The notes under the pieces were generated by a model. That model worked only from the letters and a program-made list of their open reading frames with translations, was not told where the DNA came from and did no database searches. A DNA stretch of 13,963 nt, taken from positions 1 through 13,963 of the forward strand of contig JADYYZ010000523.1 in the NCBI GenBank assembly GCA_020853405.1, read 5' to 3'. Source of the DNA: Acetobacteraceae bacterium (GTDB lineage Bacteria > Pseudomonadota > Alphaproteobacteria > Acetobacterales > Acetobacteraceae). Shown piece by piece: positions 1-7,817 of the stretch; positions within the stretch are counted from its first letter, which is position 1, and the number at the start of each line of letters is the position of its first letter. The position numbers were made by a program, and so were the translations under genes.

Positions 1-748
1 CATAAGGGGCGCCGTCGAAGCGGGCGCAATGGCCGCCGGCCTCGGCATAGAGCAGCGCGCCGGGGGCGTGGTCCCACGGATGAAGCCGCCAGTAGACCAG
101 CGCGCCGACCACGCCGCGGGCGGCGAGCAGGTAGTCGAACGCGGCGCAGCGGAGTTCCCAGGTCGGGCCGATGCGGTGCAGCCGCGCGCGCACATGAAGG
201 GCCATGGCAGGCGGCATGTAGCGGGCCGAGATGATCGCGCTCATCAGCGCCGTATCGGTGGTGGCCGGCGCCGGCACGCGCAGCGCCTGACGCCCGCCCG
301 CCCCATCCTCGATCCAGGCGCCCTCGCCGCGCAGCGCCATCGCCGTCTCGCCCTGCAGCGGGTCGAGGATCCAGGCGGCGACGGTTTCGCCCCGCAGCAC
401 CAGTGCCGCCATCACGCCGAACAGCGGCAGGTCGGCGGCGAAATTCGCGGTGCCGTCGATCGGGTCGAGCAGCAGCGCTGCCTCCGCGCTCGCCAGCTGG
501 TCGAGCAGCCGCGGATCGGCGGCAACGCCTTCCTCGCCGACCAGAACGGTGCCGGGCAGCACCCCCGCAAGCCGCGCGGCGATGAAGCGCTCGGCTGCCT
601 CGTCGGCCTCGGTCACCAGGTCGTGCGGCCCGCTCTTGGCGCGCACCTGGCCGGCGTGCAGCTTGCGAAAGCGCGGCAGGATCTCGGCCGCGGCCGCCTC
701 GCGCAGCAGCCGGTCGAGGCGGCCCATCATCGCCATGTCGGGCTTCAT
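1..748 (-). CDS. Inositol monophosphatase family protein (partial, C-terminus beyond window)
   Basis: Metal-dependent phosphomonoesterase of the IMPase fold, hydrolysing a small phosphorylated alcohol or nucleotide with Mg2+. The first 249 residues are present; family members are usually about 260-270 residues, so only the extreme C-terminus is missing. Visible signature residues are GEEG at 71-74, the DPIDGT metal motif at 95-100 (Asp95, Asp98) and the second family signature HPWDHAPG at 223-230 with Asp226 as metal ligand. The ATG at 748 is preceded by GAGG at normal spacing and lies 10 bases after the hflX stop, so it is probably the last or near-last cistron of the minus-strand series. 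The substrate cannot be fixed from sequence: inositol-1-phosphate, histidinol phosphate (HisN-like) or 3'-phosphoadenosine 5'-phosphate (CysQ-like) are all possible. The family call is secure; the substrate is not. Confidence 0.9.
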   Translation of the reverse strand, partial: MKPDMAMMGRLDRLLREAAAAEILPRFRKLHAGQVRAKSGPHDLVTEADEAAERFIAARLAGVLPGTVLVGEEGVAADPRLLDQLASAEAALLLDPIDGTANFAADLPLFGVMAALVLRGETVAAWILDPLQGETAMALRGEGAWIEDGAGGRQALRVPAPATTDTALMSAIISARYMPPAMALHVRARLHRIGPTWELRCAAFDYLLAARGVVGALVYWRLHPWDHAPGALLYAEAGGHCARFDGAPY

Positions 749-758
749 GCCGGCATCC

Positions 759-2057
759 TCACACTGCCCGCCTGCGGTCGAAGCGGGCGGCATTCTCCGG
801 CGTCAGCCGCACCTGCACGCGGATCGCGTCCTCGGCATCGGTGCGGGAAAACACCTCGCCATGCCGGTAGAGCCAGGCCAGCGTCTCGCCGTCGGCCGGG
901 TCGAGCGCTGCCTCGCGCAGCACCATCCGCGCGGCGAGCCGTGCATCGATCGCGCCAAGCAGCGCCCGGCAGCCTTCGCCGGTGGCGGCGGACGCCGCGA
1001 TCGCGCCGGCGGGCAGTGAGGCGCGACGGTCGTCGTCGAGCAGGTCGACCTTGTTCAGCACCTCGATCACGCGCTCCGGCCACTCGGTGTCCAGCGCCGC
1101 GGATGGGCCGGTCGCCAGCCCCTCCAGCACCGCCAGCACGTCCGCTCGCTGGGCCGGGCCGTCGTGCGAGGCGACGTCGCGGACGTGGAGAATGACGTCG
1201 GCCTCGGCGATCTCCTCCAGCGTCGCGCGGAAGGCGGCGACCAGTTCGGTCGGCAGCTCGCTGATGAAGCCGACCGTGTCGGAGATGATCACCTGCCGCC
1301 CCGATGGCAGCACGAGTGCCCGCATGGTGGGATCGAGGGTCGCGAACAGCAGGTCGTGGGCGAACACGTCCGCCCCGGTAAGGCGGTTGAACAGGGTCGA
1401 CTTGCCGGCGTTGGTGTAGCCGACCAGGGCGACGATCGGGTACGGCACGCGCCGGCGCGCGCCCCGATGCAGGCCACGGGTGCGCCGCACCTCCTCGAGC
1501 TCGCGGCGGATTTTTGCGATGCGCTCGCCGATCAGGCGGCGGTCGAGCTCGATCTGGCTTTCGCCCGGCCCACCCAGGAAGCCGAAGCCGCCGCGCTGGC
1601 GTTCCAGGTGCGTCCAGCTCTTCACCAGCCGCGAACGCTGGTAATCGAGATGCGCGAGCTCGACCTGGAGCGAGCCTTCGCGGGTGCGGGCGCGGTCGCC
1701 GAAGATTTCCAGGATCAGCCCGGTGCGGTCGATCACCTTGCATTTCCAGGCGCGTTCCAGGTTGCGCTGCTGCACCGGGGAAAGCGCGGCATCGACCACC
1801 GCCACCTCCACCTCGGCCTCAGCGATCGCCTCGCCCGCCGCTTCCACCTGGCCTTCGCCCAGAAGGGTGGAAGGGCGCCTGGCGCGCAGCGGGAAGATGC
1901 GCGAAAGCCGCACATCCAGGCCGATGCCGGCGGCGAGCGAGACGGCTTCGGAAAGCCGGTCGTCGGCCTGGCGCAGCACAGGCGCGCCAGGCGCGGGGCG
2001 TTCCCAGGGCAGCAGCACGGCTGCCCTGGTCGCACCGCCTTCGAGGCTAGTGCCCAC
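759..2057 (-). CDS. hflX: GTPase HflX
   Basis: Translational GTPase of the Obg/HflX group; known members bind the 50S subunit and split stalled or stress-arrested ribosomes. The 432-residue product has the HflX N-terminal domain (about 12-120), the linker helices with the characteristic GGFGFLGGPGESQIELDRR stretch near 156-174, then the G domain: G1 GYTNAGKST at 213-221, G2 Thr in LDPT at 241-244, G3 DTVGF at 260-264, G4 NKVD at 335-338 and G5 SAATG at 356-360. A short C-terminal domain follows. The start is GTG at 2057, three bases after the hfq stop (TGA TGG GTG), with an in-frame stop just upstream, so no longer start exists. This spacing implies translational coupling to hfq, the usual hfq-hflX arrangement. 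Full length with all GTPase motifs intact. Confidence 0.97.
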   Translation of the reverse strand: MGTSLEGGATRAAVLLPWERPAPGAPVLRQADDRLSEAVSLAAGIGLDVRLSRIFPLRARRPSTLLGEGQVEAAGEAIAEAEVEVAVVDAALSPVQQRNLERAWKCKVIDRTGLILEIFGDRARTREGSLQVELAHLDYQRSRLVKSWTHLERQRGGFGFLGGPGESQIELDRRLIGERIAKIRRELEEVRRTRGLHRGARRRVPYPIVALVGYTNAGKSTLFNRLTGADVFAHDLLFATLDPTMRALVLPSGRQVIISDTVGFISELPTELVAAFRATLEEIAEADVILHVRDVASHDGPAQRADVLAVLEGLATGPSAALDTEWPERVIEVLNKVDLLDDDRRASLPAGAIAASAATGEGCRALLGAIDARLAARMVLREAALDPADGETLAWLYRHGEVFSRTDAEDAIRVQVRLTPENAARFDRRRAV

Positions 2058-2060
2058 CCA

Positions 2061-2339
2061 TCATTCCACGCCGGCGCCGGCCGGTTCGCGGGCACCTGGC
2101 CCATCGCGCGTGGGATCGAACAGCTGGATCGGCGAGCCTGGCATCACGGTGCTGATGGCGTGCTTGTAGACCAGCTGGGTGTGGCCATCGCGGCGCAGGA
2201 GCACGCTGAAATTGTCGAACCAGGTGATGATCCCCTGCAGTTTCACGCCATTCACCAGGAAGATCGTCACCGGGGTCTTGTTCTTGCGGACGTGGTTCAG
2301 GAACACGTCCTGCACGTTCTGCGATTTCTCGTTGGCCAT
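2061..2339 (-). CDS. hfq: RNA chaperone Hfq
   Basis: Hexameric Sm-like RNA-binding protein that pairs small RNAs with mRNAs; in alphaproteobacteria it also affects expression of nitrogen regulators. The 92-residue product starts MANEKSQNVQDVFLN. The proximal-face residues Gln10-Asp11 and the Sm1 core (about 20-50, with WFDNFSVLLRRDG) are followed by the Sm2 signature YKHAIST at 58-64, which has the diagnostic Lys59-His60. Basic rim residues Arg18, Lys19 and Lys21 are present. A short Gly/Pro/Ala-rich tail (75-92) follows, typical of alphaproteobacterial Hfq lacking the long enterobacterial C-terminus. The ATG at 2339 is preceded by AAAGG at suitable spacing. The reading frame stays open upstream, but those codons do not resemble Hfq. 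It sits immediately upstream of hflX and is probably co-transcribed with it. Confidence 0.97.
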   Translation of the reverse strand: MANEKSQNVQDVFLNHVRKNKTPVTIFLVNGVKLQGIITWFDNFSVLLRRDGHTQLVYKHAISTVMPGSPIQLFDPTRDGPGAREPAGAGVE

Positions 2340-2449
2340 TTCGGCGTGCCTTTCGCTTTCGTTGGGCGCCGGGCTGGTGCCGGCCGCGTCGCGCGCGGTC
2401 GTTCGCACCCATGCCGCGCCGCCCGACCTTAGCAGGCAACGCCCTGCCA
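2340..2449 (-). other. hfq upstream region (largest gap in the minus-strand series)
   Basis: A 110-base gap between the HAD phosphatase stop and the hfq start, longer than any other junction in the series, so hfq-hflX may have its own promoter here. A short inverted repeat (GCAGG, 6-base loop, CCTGC) lies at 2432-2447, a few bases after the HAD stop, but it has only five base pairs and no following T run, so it is not a convincing terminator. I see no good -35/-10 pair; TGCTAAGGT near the upstream end resembles an extended -10 only weakly. The role is an inference from spacing. Confidence 0.35.
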
Positions 2450-3094
2450 TCAAACGCGCCCGGCGAGTGCCGCGGCAAGCGAACCGGCATCGGGGAAGTG
2501 CCGGTCGGGAGCGAGTGCTGCGGCGCCGCCATCGTGCGCCGCATCGCCGACCAGCACGGCAGTGACGCCTGCCGCGCGCGCCGCTTCCAGGTCAACGCCG
2601 GTATCGCCGACATACCAGACCTCGGGCGTGGGCAGGATACCGGCGGCGGCAAGCGCCAGCACGATGGGATCGCCATGCGGCTTGTCGCGCGCAGCATCGC
2701 CGGCACCGACCAGCGCGCCGAGTTTGCCGGCCCAGCCCAGCGCGCGGGCCTCGGTGCGCAGGAACCGGCCCTGCTTGTTGCTGACGACGCCCGCGAAGCC
2801 GTTCGCCGCCGCGGCCGCCAGGGCATCGGCGGCGCCCTTCAGCGGCCGCAGATGCAGAAGATGGTCGCGGGCGTAGCTGTCGCTGAACCGTCTTCGCGCG
2901 CGCTCCCAGTCGTCGCCGAACATTTTCGGGAAACTGTCGCGCAGCGACAGCCGCACATTGGCCAGCAGCGTCGCGCGATCCCAGGGATCGAGGCCGTACT
3001 CGGCCCGGGTCGCGTTCAGCGCCGCCTCGATGCCGGCCCAGGCATCGACCAGCGTGTTGTCCCAGTCGAACAGGACCGCGCGCGGCGTGCTCAT
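2450..3094 (-). CDS. HAD-superfamily hydrolase, phosphoglycolate-phosphatase-like
   Basis: Small-molecule phosphatase of the haloacid dehalogenase superfamily, subfamily I, with 214 residues. The four HAD motifs are visible: motif I DWDNT at 10-14 (nucleophile Asp10, general acid Asp12), motif II Ser105 in VVSNK, motif III Lys138 in DKPHGDP and motif IV GDTGVD at 163-168. An alpha-helical cap lies between motifs I and II (about 17-90), as in Gph-type enzymes. The ATG at 3094 puts motif I right after the first beta strand. An in-frame ATG at 3124 would add ten arginine- and proline-rich residues and is less likely; neither start has a strong Shine-Dalgarno. It lies 53 bases downstream of dat and probably belongs to the same transcript. 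The substrate is unknown: phosphoglycolate, a sugar phosphate or a nucleotide are all plausible. Confidence 0.88.
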   Translation of the reverse strand: MSTPRAVLFDWDNTLVDAWAGIEAALNATRAEYGLDPWDRATLLANVRLSLRDSFPKMFGDDWERARRRFSDSYARDHLLHLRPLKGAADALAAAAANGFAGVVSNKQGRFLRTEARALGWAGKLGALVGAGDAARDKPHGDPIVLALAAAGILPTPEVWYVGDTGVDLEAARAAGVTAVLVGDAAHDGGAAALAPDRHFPDAGSLAAALAGRV

Positions 3095-3147
3095 GCGGGG
3101 CGATGCGCGACGCCCTGGCGGCATCGTCCGGGGTCTGGGCGCATCAT

Positions 3148-4014
3148 CTACGCGGCGTTCGGCAGTCCCTTCACGTGTCGGGCGAACAGGTCGAACAGCT
3201 TGCGCGTGACCGGCCCTGCCCTGCCGTCGCCGACCGGCTTGCCGTCGATCTTCAGCATCGGCTTCACGAACGATGTGGCGCTGCTGATGAACGCCTCGCG
3301 GGCAGCGCGCACATCGTCGAGCGTATACGGGCCTTCCCTGAACGCGATGCCCTCCTCCTCCATCAGCGCGATCAGGGCGCCGCGGGTGCAGCCGGGCAGG
3401 ATCTGCTCGCCGAGCTGGCGGGTGCAGAGCGTGCCGTCCTTGTCGACGATCCAGAAACTGGTGGCGGCGCCTTCGGTGATCGTGCCGTCGGGTTCGTACA
3501 GGACGGCTTCCGTCGCGCCCTGCTCGCGCGCCGCCTGGCGGGCCAGCACGTTGGGCAAGAGCGCGGTCGACTTGATGTCGCGCCGCGCCCAGCGCAGGTC
3601 GGGGTGCGTGATCGCGGCACCACCCCAGCCCTCGATCGATTTCGGGTAGGGCGGCACGCGGCGCACCGTGACGACCAGTGCCGGCGGGATCGGCTTTTCC
3701 GGGAACGCATGGTCGCGCCGGGCGACGCCGCGCGTCACCTGCATGTAGAGCAGCCCTTCCCGGATGCGGTTCCTGCGCACCACCTCGTGCAGCACCTTGA
3801 CCAGGGATGCGCGCGGCATCGGCATCGGCAGCGCGATCTCCCGCAGCGACCGCTCCAGCCGGCCGAGATGGCGGTCCTCGTCGATGAAGCGGCCCTTGTA
3901 GACGTGCACCACCTCGTAGATGCCGTCGGCGAACTGGTAGCCGCGGTCCTCGATGTTCACCGCGGCGTCGCGCTGCGGCAGGTAGCGGCCGTTCACATAG
4001 GCGATTCGGCTCAT
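3148..4014 (-). CDS. dat: D-amino-acid aminotransferase, PLP fold-type IV
   Basis: PLP-dependent transaminase interconverting D-amino acids and 2-oxo acids (D-alanine + 2-oxoglutarate to pyruvate + D-glutamate in the type enzyme). The 288 residues are the usual length. The N-terminal VNGRYLP and DRGYQFADGIYEV (23-35) are typical of class IV. TRGVARRDHAFP at 94-105 carries Arg100-x-His102, equivalent to the Arg/His pair that binds the substrate carboxylate in bacillary D-amino-acid transaminase and separates it from branched-chain aminotransferases. Lys148 in DIKST is the PLP Schiff-base lysine; Glu181 in TEGAATSF contacts the pyridine nitrogen. The ATG at 4014 is 10 bases after the ntrX stop. 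Its GAGG Shine-Dalgarno overlaps that stop, suggesting coupled translation. The likely role is D-glutamate/D-alanine supply for peptidoglycan or D-amino-acid catabolism; a broader specificity including (R)-amines cannot be excluded. Confidence 0.92.
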   Translation of the reverse strand: MSRIAYVNGRYLPQRDAAVNIEDRGYQFADGIYEVVHVYKGRFIDEDRHLGRLERSLREIALPMPMPRASLVKVLHEVVRRNRIREGLLYMQVTRGVARRDHAFPEKPIPPALVVTVRRVPPYPKSIEGWGGAAITHPDLRWARRDIKSTALLPNVLARQAAREQGATEAVLYEPDGTITEGAATSFWIVDKDGTLCTRQLGEQILPGCTRGALIALMEEEGIAFREGPYTLDDVRAAREAFISSATSFVKPMLKIDGKPVGDGRAGPVTRKLFDLFARHVKGLPNAA

Positions 4015-4024
4015 GGTTGCGACC

Positions 4025-5416
4025 TCATTGGCCCCTGTCCTCTCCGGCGACGCCGAGCGACTTCAGTTTCCGGTGCAAGGCGCTGCGCTCCATGCCGACG
4101 AAATTGGCGGTGCGGCTGATATTGCCGCCGAAGCGCGTGAGCTGCGCCATCAGGTACTGCTTCTCGAACAGTTCGCGGGCATCGCGCAGCGGCAGCCCGA
4201 TATATTCCGGGCTGCGGTCGAACGACAGCGCCGGCGCCGCGCCGCCGACCTCGGGCGGCAGATGCTCGGCACGGATCGGCTCGGCTGCCCCGCCCGGCGC
4301 CATGATCATCAGCCAGTCGGCGACATTGCGCAGCTGGCGAACGTTGCCGGGCCAGTCATAGGTCTGCATCACCGCCAGCGCATCCTCGCCGAGCTCGCGC
4401 CTGGGCATGCCGGAGGCCTCGGCCGAACGGCCAAGCAGGTGCGCGACCAGTTCGGGGATGTCCTCGCGCCGCTCCTTCAGCGCCGGCAGCCGCAGCGGCA
4501 CCACGTTCAGCCGGTAGAACAGGTCCTCGCGGAAGCGCCCGGCCGCGATCTCGGCGGCAAGGTCGCGGTTGGTGGTCGCCAGCACGCGCACATCGACCTT
4601 GACGCGCGAGGAGCCGCCGACCCGCTCGAAGCTGGAATCCTGCAGCACGCGCACGATCTTGCCCTGGGTCTCCAGCGGCATGTCGGCGACCTCGTCGAGC
4701 AGCAGCGTGCCGCCATGGGCGTGTTCCAGCAAGCCGGCGCGGCGCGGCATCGCGACCGGGTCGGGGCCGGATTCGATTCCGAACAGCTCGTCCTCGAGCC
4801 GCCCCGGATTGAGGGTGGCGCAGTTCAGCACCATGAACGGGCCGCCGGCGCGGCGGGAGAGCGCATGGATCATGCGCGCCGCCACCTCCTTGCCCGACCC
4901 GGCCGGCCCGGTGACCAGCACGCGCGAGCCGGTCGGCGCGACCTTCTCGATCGCGGCCCGGAGCGCGTGCATGGCGTGCGAGCTGCCGACCAGCCGCTCC
5001 TCGGCGCCGGTGCGCAGCCTGAGTTCGGAGATCTCGCGCTTGAGCTGCGCCGCCTCGATCGCGTTCCTGACCACCAGCAGCAGCCGGTCCGCCTTGAACG
5101 GCTTCTCGACGAACTCGTAGGCGCCGTTCTGGATCGCCTGCACCGCGGTCTCGATGGTGCCGTGGCCGGAGATCATCACCACCGGCACCTGCGGCTCCTC
5201 GCCGTGGAACATCTCCAGCAGCTGCAACCCGTCGAGCTGTGATCCCTGCAGCCAGACATCCTGCAGCACGAGGCCGGGGCGGCGGGCCCGGAAGGCGGCG
5301 ATCGCGGCCGCCGAGTCGCCGGCCTCGCGCGTCTCGAAGCCCTCGTCGCGCAGGATGCCGGCGACCAGCGCCCGGATGTCGGGCTCGTCGTCGACGATCA
5401 GGATATCGTACGGCAT
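4025..5416 (-). CDS. ntrX: Response regulator NtrX (NtrC family, no GAFTGA loop)
   Basis: Response regulator of the NtrY-NtrX system, linked in alphaproteobacteria to nitrogen metabolism, redox/oxygen response and envelope functions. Of 463 residues, the receiver domain (1-122) has Asp9, Asp10, phosphoacceptor Asp53 and Lys105. The AAA+ domain (about 142-370) has Walker A GPAGSGKE at 170-177, Walker B GGTLLLDEVADMP at 235-247 and GRFREDLFYRLN at 293-304. A Fis-type helix-turn-helix lies at about 430-455. After ELFG (210-213), where sigma54 activators carry GAFTGA, the sequence reads IESGPDPVAMPRRAGLLE, so the sigma54-contact loop is absent. I recall the same loss being described for other alphaproteobacterial NtrX; it argues for sigma54-independent regulation. 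The ATG at 5416 has no clear Shine-Dalgarno and lies 69 bases after ntrY. Confidence 0.95.
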   Translation of the reverse strand: MPYDILIVDDEPDIRALVAGILRDEGFETREAGDSAAAIAAFRARRPGLVLQDVWLQGSQLDGLQLLEMFHGEEPQVPVVMISGHGTIETAVQAIQNGAYEFVEKPFKADRLLLVVRNAIEAAQLKREISELRLRTGAEERLVGSSHAMHALRAAIEKVAPTGSRVLVTGPAGSGKEVAARMIHALSRRAGGPFMVLNCATLNPGRLEDELFGIESGPDPVAMPRRAGLLEHAHGGTLLLDEVADMPLETQGKIVRVLQDSSFERVGGSSRVKVDVRVLATTNRDLAAEIAAGRFREDLFYRLNVVPLRLPALKERREDIPELVAHLLGRSAEASGMPRRELGEDALAVMQTYDWPGNVRQLRNVADWLMIMAPGGAAEPIRAEHLPPEVGGAAPALSFDRSPEYIGLPLRDARELFEKQYLMAQLTRFGGNISRTANFVGMERSALHRKLKSLGVAGEDRGQ

Positions 5417-5485
5417 GCGAAGGGTCGGTCGCTCATGCGGTGCGGGTGGGGAAACAGGGCGGGTCGCTGCCTTCGGTGGTGGCGG

Positions 5486-7777
5486 TCATACGGCAGGCGT
5501 CGCGTCGGCGCGCACGCCATCCCCCCTCGCATTATCCCCGCCAGCCGGCATCGGCAACCGGAGGCTGACCCGCGCCCCCCGCCCGCCCTGCCTGTCCTCC
5601 AGCACCAGGCTGCCGCCGTGGTCCTCCATCACCTTCTTGACGATCGCGAGTCCGAGGCCGGTGCCCTTGGGCTTGCGCGTCTCGTAAGGCTCGGTCAGGC
5701 GCTCGCGGCCCTCGTCGGGCAGGCCCTCGCCGTCGTCCTCGACGCTGATCAGCACGGCGCCGGCGTCATCGGTGATGCGGGTGGCGATGCTGCCGCCGCC
5801 CCCCTCGCCCATCTGCGGTGCCTCACCCGCCTGCCGCTTCTCGCCCGCCTCGCGCGCCTCGACCGACTCGGCAGCGTTCTTCAGGAGGTTGGTCAGCGCC
5901 TGGCCGAGCAGCCGCGGGTCGCACGGCACGACCCGCCGCTCGCCCGCGCCTTCCACCCGCCAGTCGATGCCGGGGTGCGCCTGGCGCTGGAGGAACACCG
6001 CCTGGCGCACCACCTCGGCGATGTCGGAGGCGACGATGCGCGGCTGCGGCATGCGGGCGAAGGCGCTGAACTCGTCGACCATGCGCCCGATATCGCCGAC
6101 CTGGCGCACGATGGTGTCGGTGCAGGCCCTGAAAGTGTCGGGGTCGGTGGTGATCTCGCGCAGGTATTTGCGCTTCAGCCGCTCGGCCGAGAGCTGGATC
6201 GGGGTCAGCGGGTTCTTGATCTCGTGGGCGATGCGCCGCGCGACATCGGCCCAGGCGGCCTTGCGCTGGGCGCTCATCAGTTCGGTGACATCGTCGAACG
6301 TGACAACGAAGCCGCCGCGGCCCTGCTCGGTCTCGGCGGCGATGCGTGCGATCAGGGTGCGCCGCCTGCCCGGCGGGCCGATCGCGATCTCCATCGTCAC
6401 CGGCCGGTCGGGGGCGGCGAGTGCCGCTGCCACCAGCGGCGCCATCTCCTCCACCAGCTCGCCAAGCGGCCGGCCGGCGGCGGCGGCGACATCGGCCTCC
6501 AGCAGCGAGGCGGCCGAGCGGTTGGCCAGTTCGATCCGGCCCTGTTCGTCGAGCCCGATCACCCCGGCCGAGACCGAGGCCAGCACCGCCTCGGTGAAGC
6601 GGCGCCGCTCGTCGATCTGGCGATAGGCTTCCATCAGTTCGCCGCGGTTCGCCTCGAGCTGGCCGATCATGCGGTTGAAGGCGCGGGTCAGGCTGCCGAT
6701 CTCGTCATCGGCCCCGGCTTCCGGCACGCGCGCGGAAAGATCGCCGGTGCGCACGCGCTCGGCGGCGAAGATCAGCGAGGCGACCGGCCGCGCGATGGCG
6801 CCCGCGAACAGCAGACCGAGCAGCACGGCCGCCGCCAGGATCAGCAGCGCCACCACCGAGAAGATGATCGCGAGCGACACCTGCAGCCGCGACAGCCGCG
6901 ATTCCATCCGCCGGTACTCGCCGACGGTGCTTTCGGTGCGCACCATGTGGCCGATCACGGTCGGGTCGACCGGCCTGCCGATCAGCAGGAAGGTCATTTC
7001 CCCGAAGTCGAGCTTGACCAGGGCGCGCACCCGGTTCTCGTCGCCGGTGATCACGGCCACATCGCCGCCAGCGGCGAAGATGCGTGCCCAGACCGGCACC
7101 TCCTCGGGCGCCGAGGGCGAGGCAAGGCCGCCGACCGCGATCACCTCGCGCGTGGTCGCATCGAACACCGCCGCCTCGGTCAGGCCGCGCAGCACCGTCT
7201 GGGTCTGCACGATGCGCTCGAACAGGGCACGGTTCTGGACGATCAGCGGTGCCGCGCGGTTGATGTCGGCCGCCATCGCCAGCGCATCGACGCGGATCGC
7301 GTTCTGGTGCTCCTCCAGATAGGCGCGGCTTGCCGCCATGCTCTCGTCGAGCGCGAGGCGCACCGGGTCGCCGAACCAGCTCTGGATGCCGGTGCTGAAC
7401 AGCACCCCCGACAGAATGCCGACCGCGATGGTCGGCGCCACCGCGACGCCGCCGAACAGCAGCACGAGCCTGGTGTGCAGCTTCGCGCCGGCGCTGCCGC
7501 GGCGCCGTTCCGCCCAGACCCGCACCACGCGCACCACCACCGCCGTGGCCAGCAGCAGCAGCACCGCGAGGTTGAGATAGACCAGCGCCACCACCAGGGT
7601 GGTGCCGATCGGCGCGTCGCCGGTGATCAGGAAGAAACTGCCGATGCCAAGCACCAGCGCGAGGCCGGCAAGCCCGATCGCGACGGCGCGGCTGATCGCG
7701 ACCGCATAGAGCGCCGCGCCGATCCGGGCCAGCAGCGGGCCGCGGGCCGGTGCGACAGGGCCGGCGCCACCGGTCAT
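5486..7777 (-). CDS. ntrY: Sensor histidine kinase NtrY
   Basis: Membrane-bound sensor kinase partnering NtrX. Of 763 residues, hydrophobic segments lie at about 32-51, 57-82 and 106-126, then an extracytoplasmic region (about 130-298), a further membrane segment at about 301-326, HAMP (about 327-380), PAS (about 390-500), HisKA with AHEIKNPLTP at 517-526 (phosphoacceptor His518) and a HATPase domain with N box NLLKNAAE 630-637, G1 DDGEGLP 681-687 and G2 GTGLGLAI 706-713. Length and order match the family. The ATG at 7777 is chosen because a GGGAGG ribosome-binding site lies 9 bases upstream; the frame stays open further up, but that part is Arg-rich and overlaps ntrC. A low-complexity Gly/Glu-rich insert (about 641-663) lies between N box and G1. 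It begins 40 bases after ntrC, in the usual ntrBC-ntrYX order. Confidence 0.96.
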   Translation of the reverse strand: MTGGAGPVAPARGPLLARIGAALYAVAISRAVAIGLAGLALVLGIGSFFLITGDAPIGTTLVVALVYLNLAVLLLLATAVVVRVVRVWAERRRGSAGAKLHTRLVLLFGGVAVAPTIAVGILSGVLFSTGIQSWFGDPVRLALDESMAASRAYLEEHQNAIRVDALAMAADINRAAPLIVQNRALFERIVQTQTVLRGLTEAAVFDATTREVIAVGGLASPSAPEEVPVWARIFAAGGDVAVITGDENRVRALVKLDFGEMTFLLIGRPVDPTVIGHMVRTESTVGEYRRMESRLSRLQVSLAIIFSVVALLILAAAVLLGLLFAGAIARPVASLIFAAERVRTGDLSARVPEAGADDEIGSLTRAFNRMIGQLEANRGELMEAYRQIDERRRFTEAVLASVSAGVIGLDEQGRIELANRSAASLLEADVAAAAGRPLGELVEEMAPLVAAALAAPDRPVTMEIAIGPPGRRRTLIARIAAETEQGRGGFVVTFDDVTELMSAQRKAAWADVARRIAHEIKNPLTPIQLSAERLKRKYLREITTDPDTFRACTDTIVRQVGDIGRMVDEFSAFARMPQPRIVASDIAEVVRQAVFLQRQAHPGIDWRVEGAGERRVVPCDPRLLGQALTNLLKNAAESVEAREAGEKRQAGEAPQMGEGGGGSIATRITDDAGAVLISVEDDGEGLPDEGRERLTEPYETRKPKGTGLGLAIVKKVMEDHGGSLVLEDRQGGRGARVSLRLPMPAGGDNARGDGVRADATPAV

Positions 7778-7786
7778 CGCGGCGCG

Positions 7787-7792
7787 CCTCCC
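7787..7792 (-). promoter_or_regulatory. Ribosome-binding site of ntrY
   Basis: GGGAGG on the minus strand with a 9-base spacer to the ATG at 7777. It is the strongest Shine-Dalgarno match in the window and fixes the ntrY start against longer in-frame readings that would overlap ntrC. Confidence 0.75.
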
Positions 7793-7817
7793 GGGGTGCG
7801 GCCGGCGCGGGGCGCGC

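Noticed and set aside
2432..2447. Inverted repeat after the HAD phosphatase as a transcription terminator
   Set aside because: Only a five-base stem and no T run on the minus strand.
5398..5436. A 12-codon open frame (MSDRPFACRTIS) overlapping the ntrX start in another frame, a possible leader peptide
   Set aside because: It has no ribosome-binding site and no attenuator-like codons or paired stems; likely chance in GC-rich DNA, though the weak ntrX ribosome-binding site keeps it a faint possibility.
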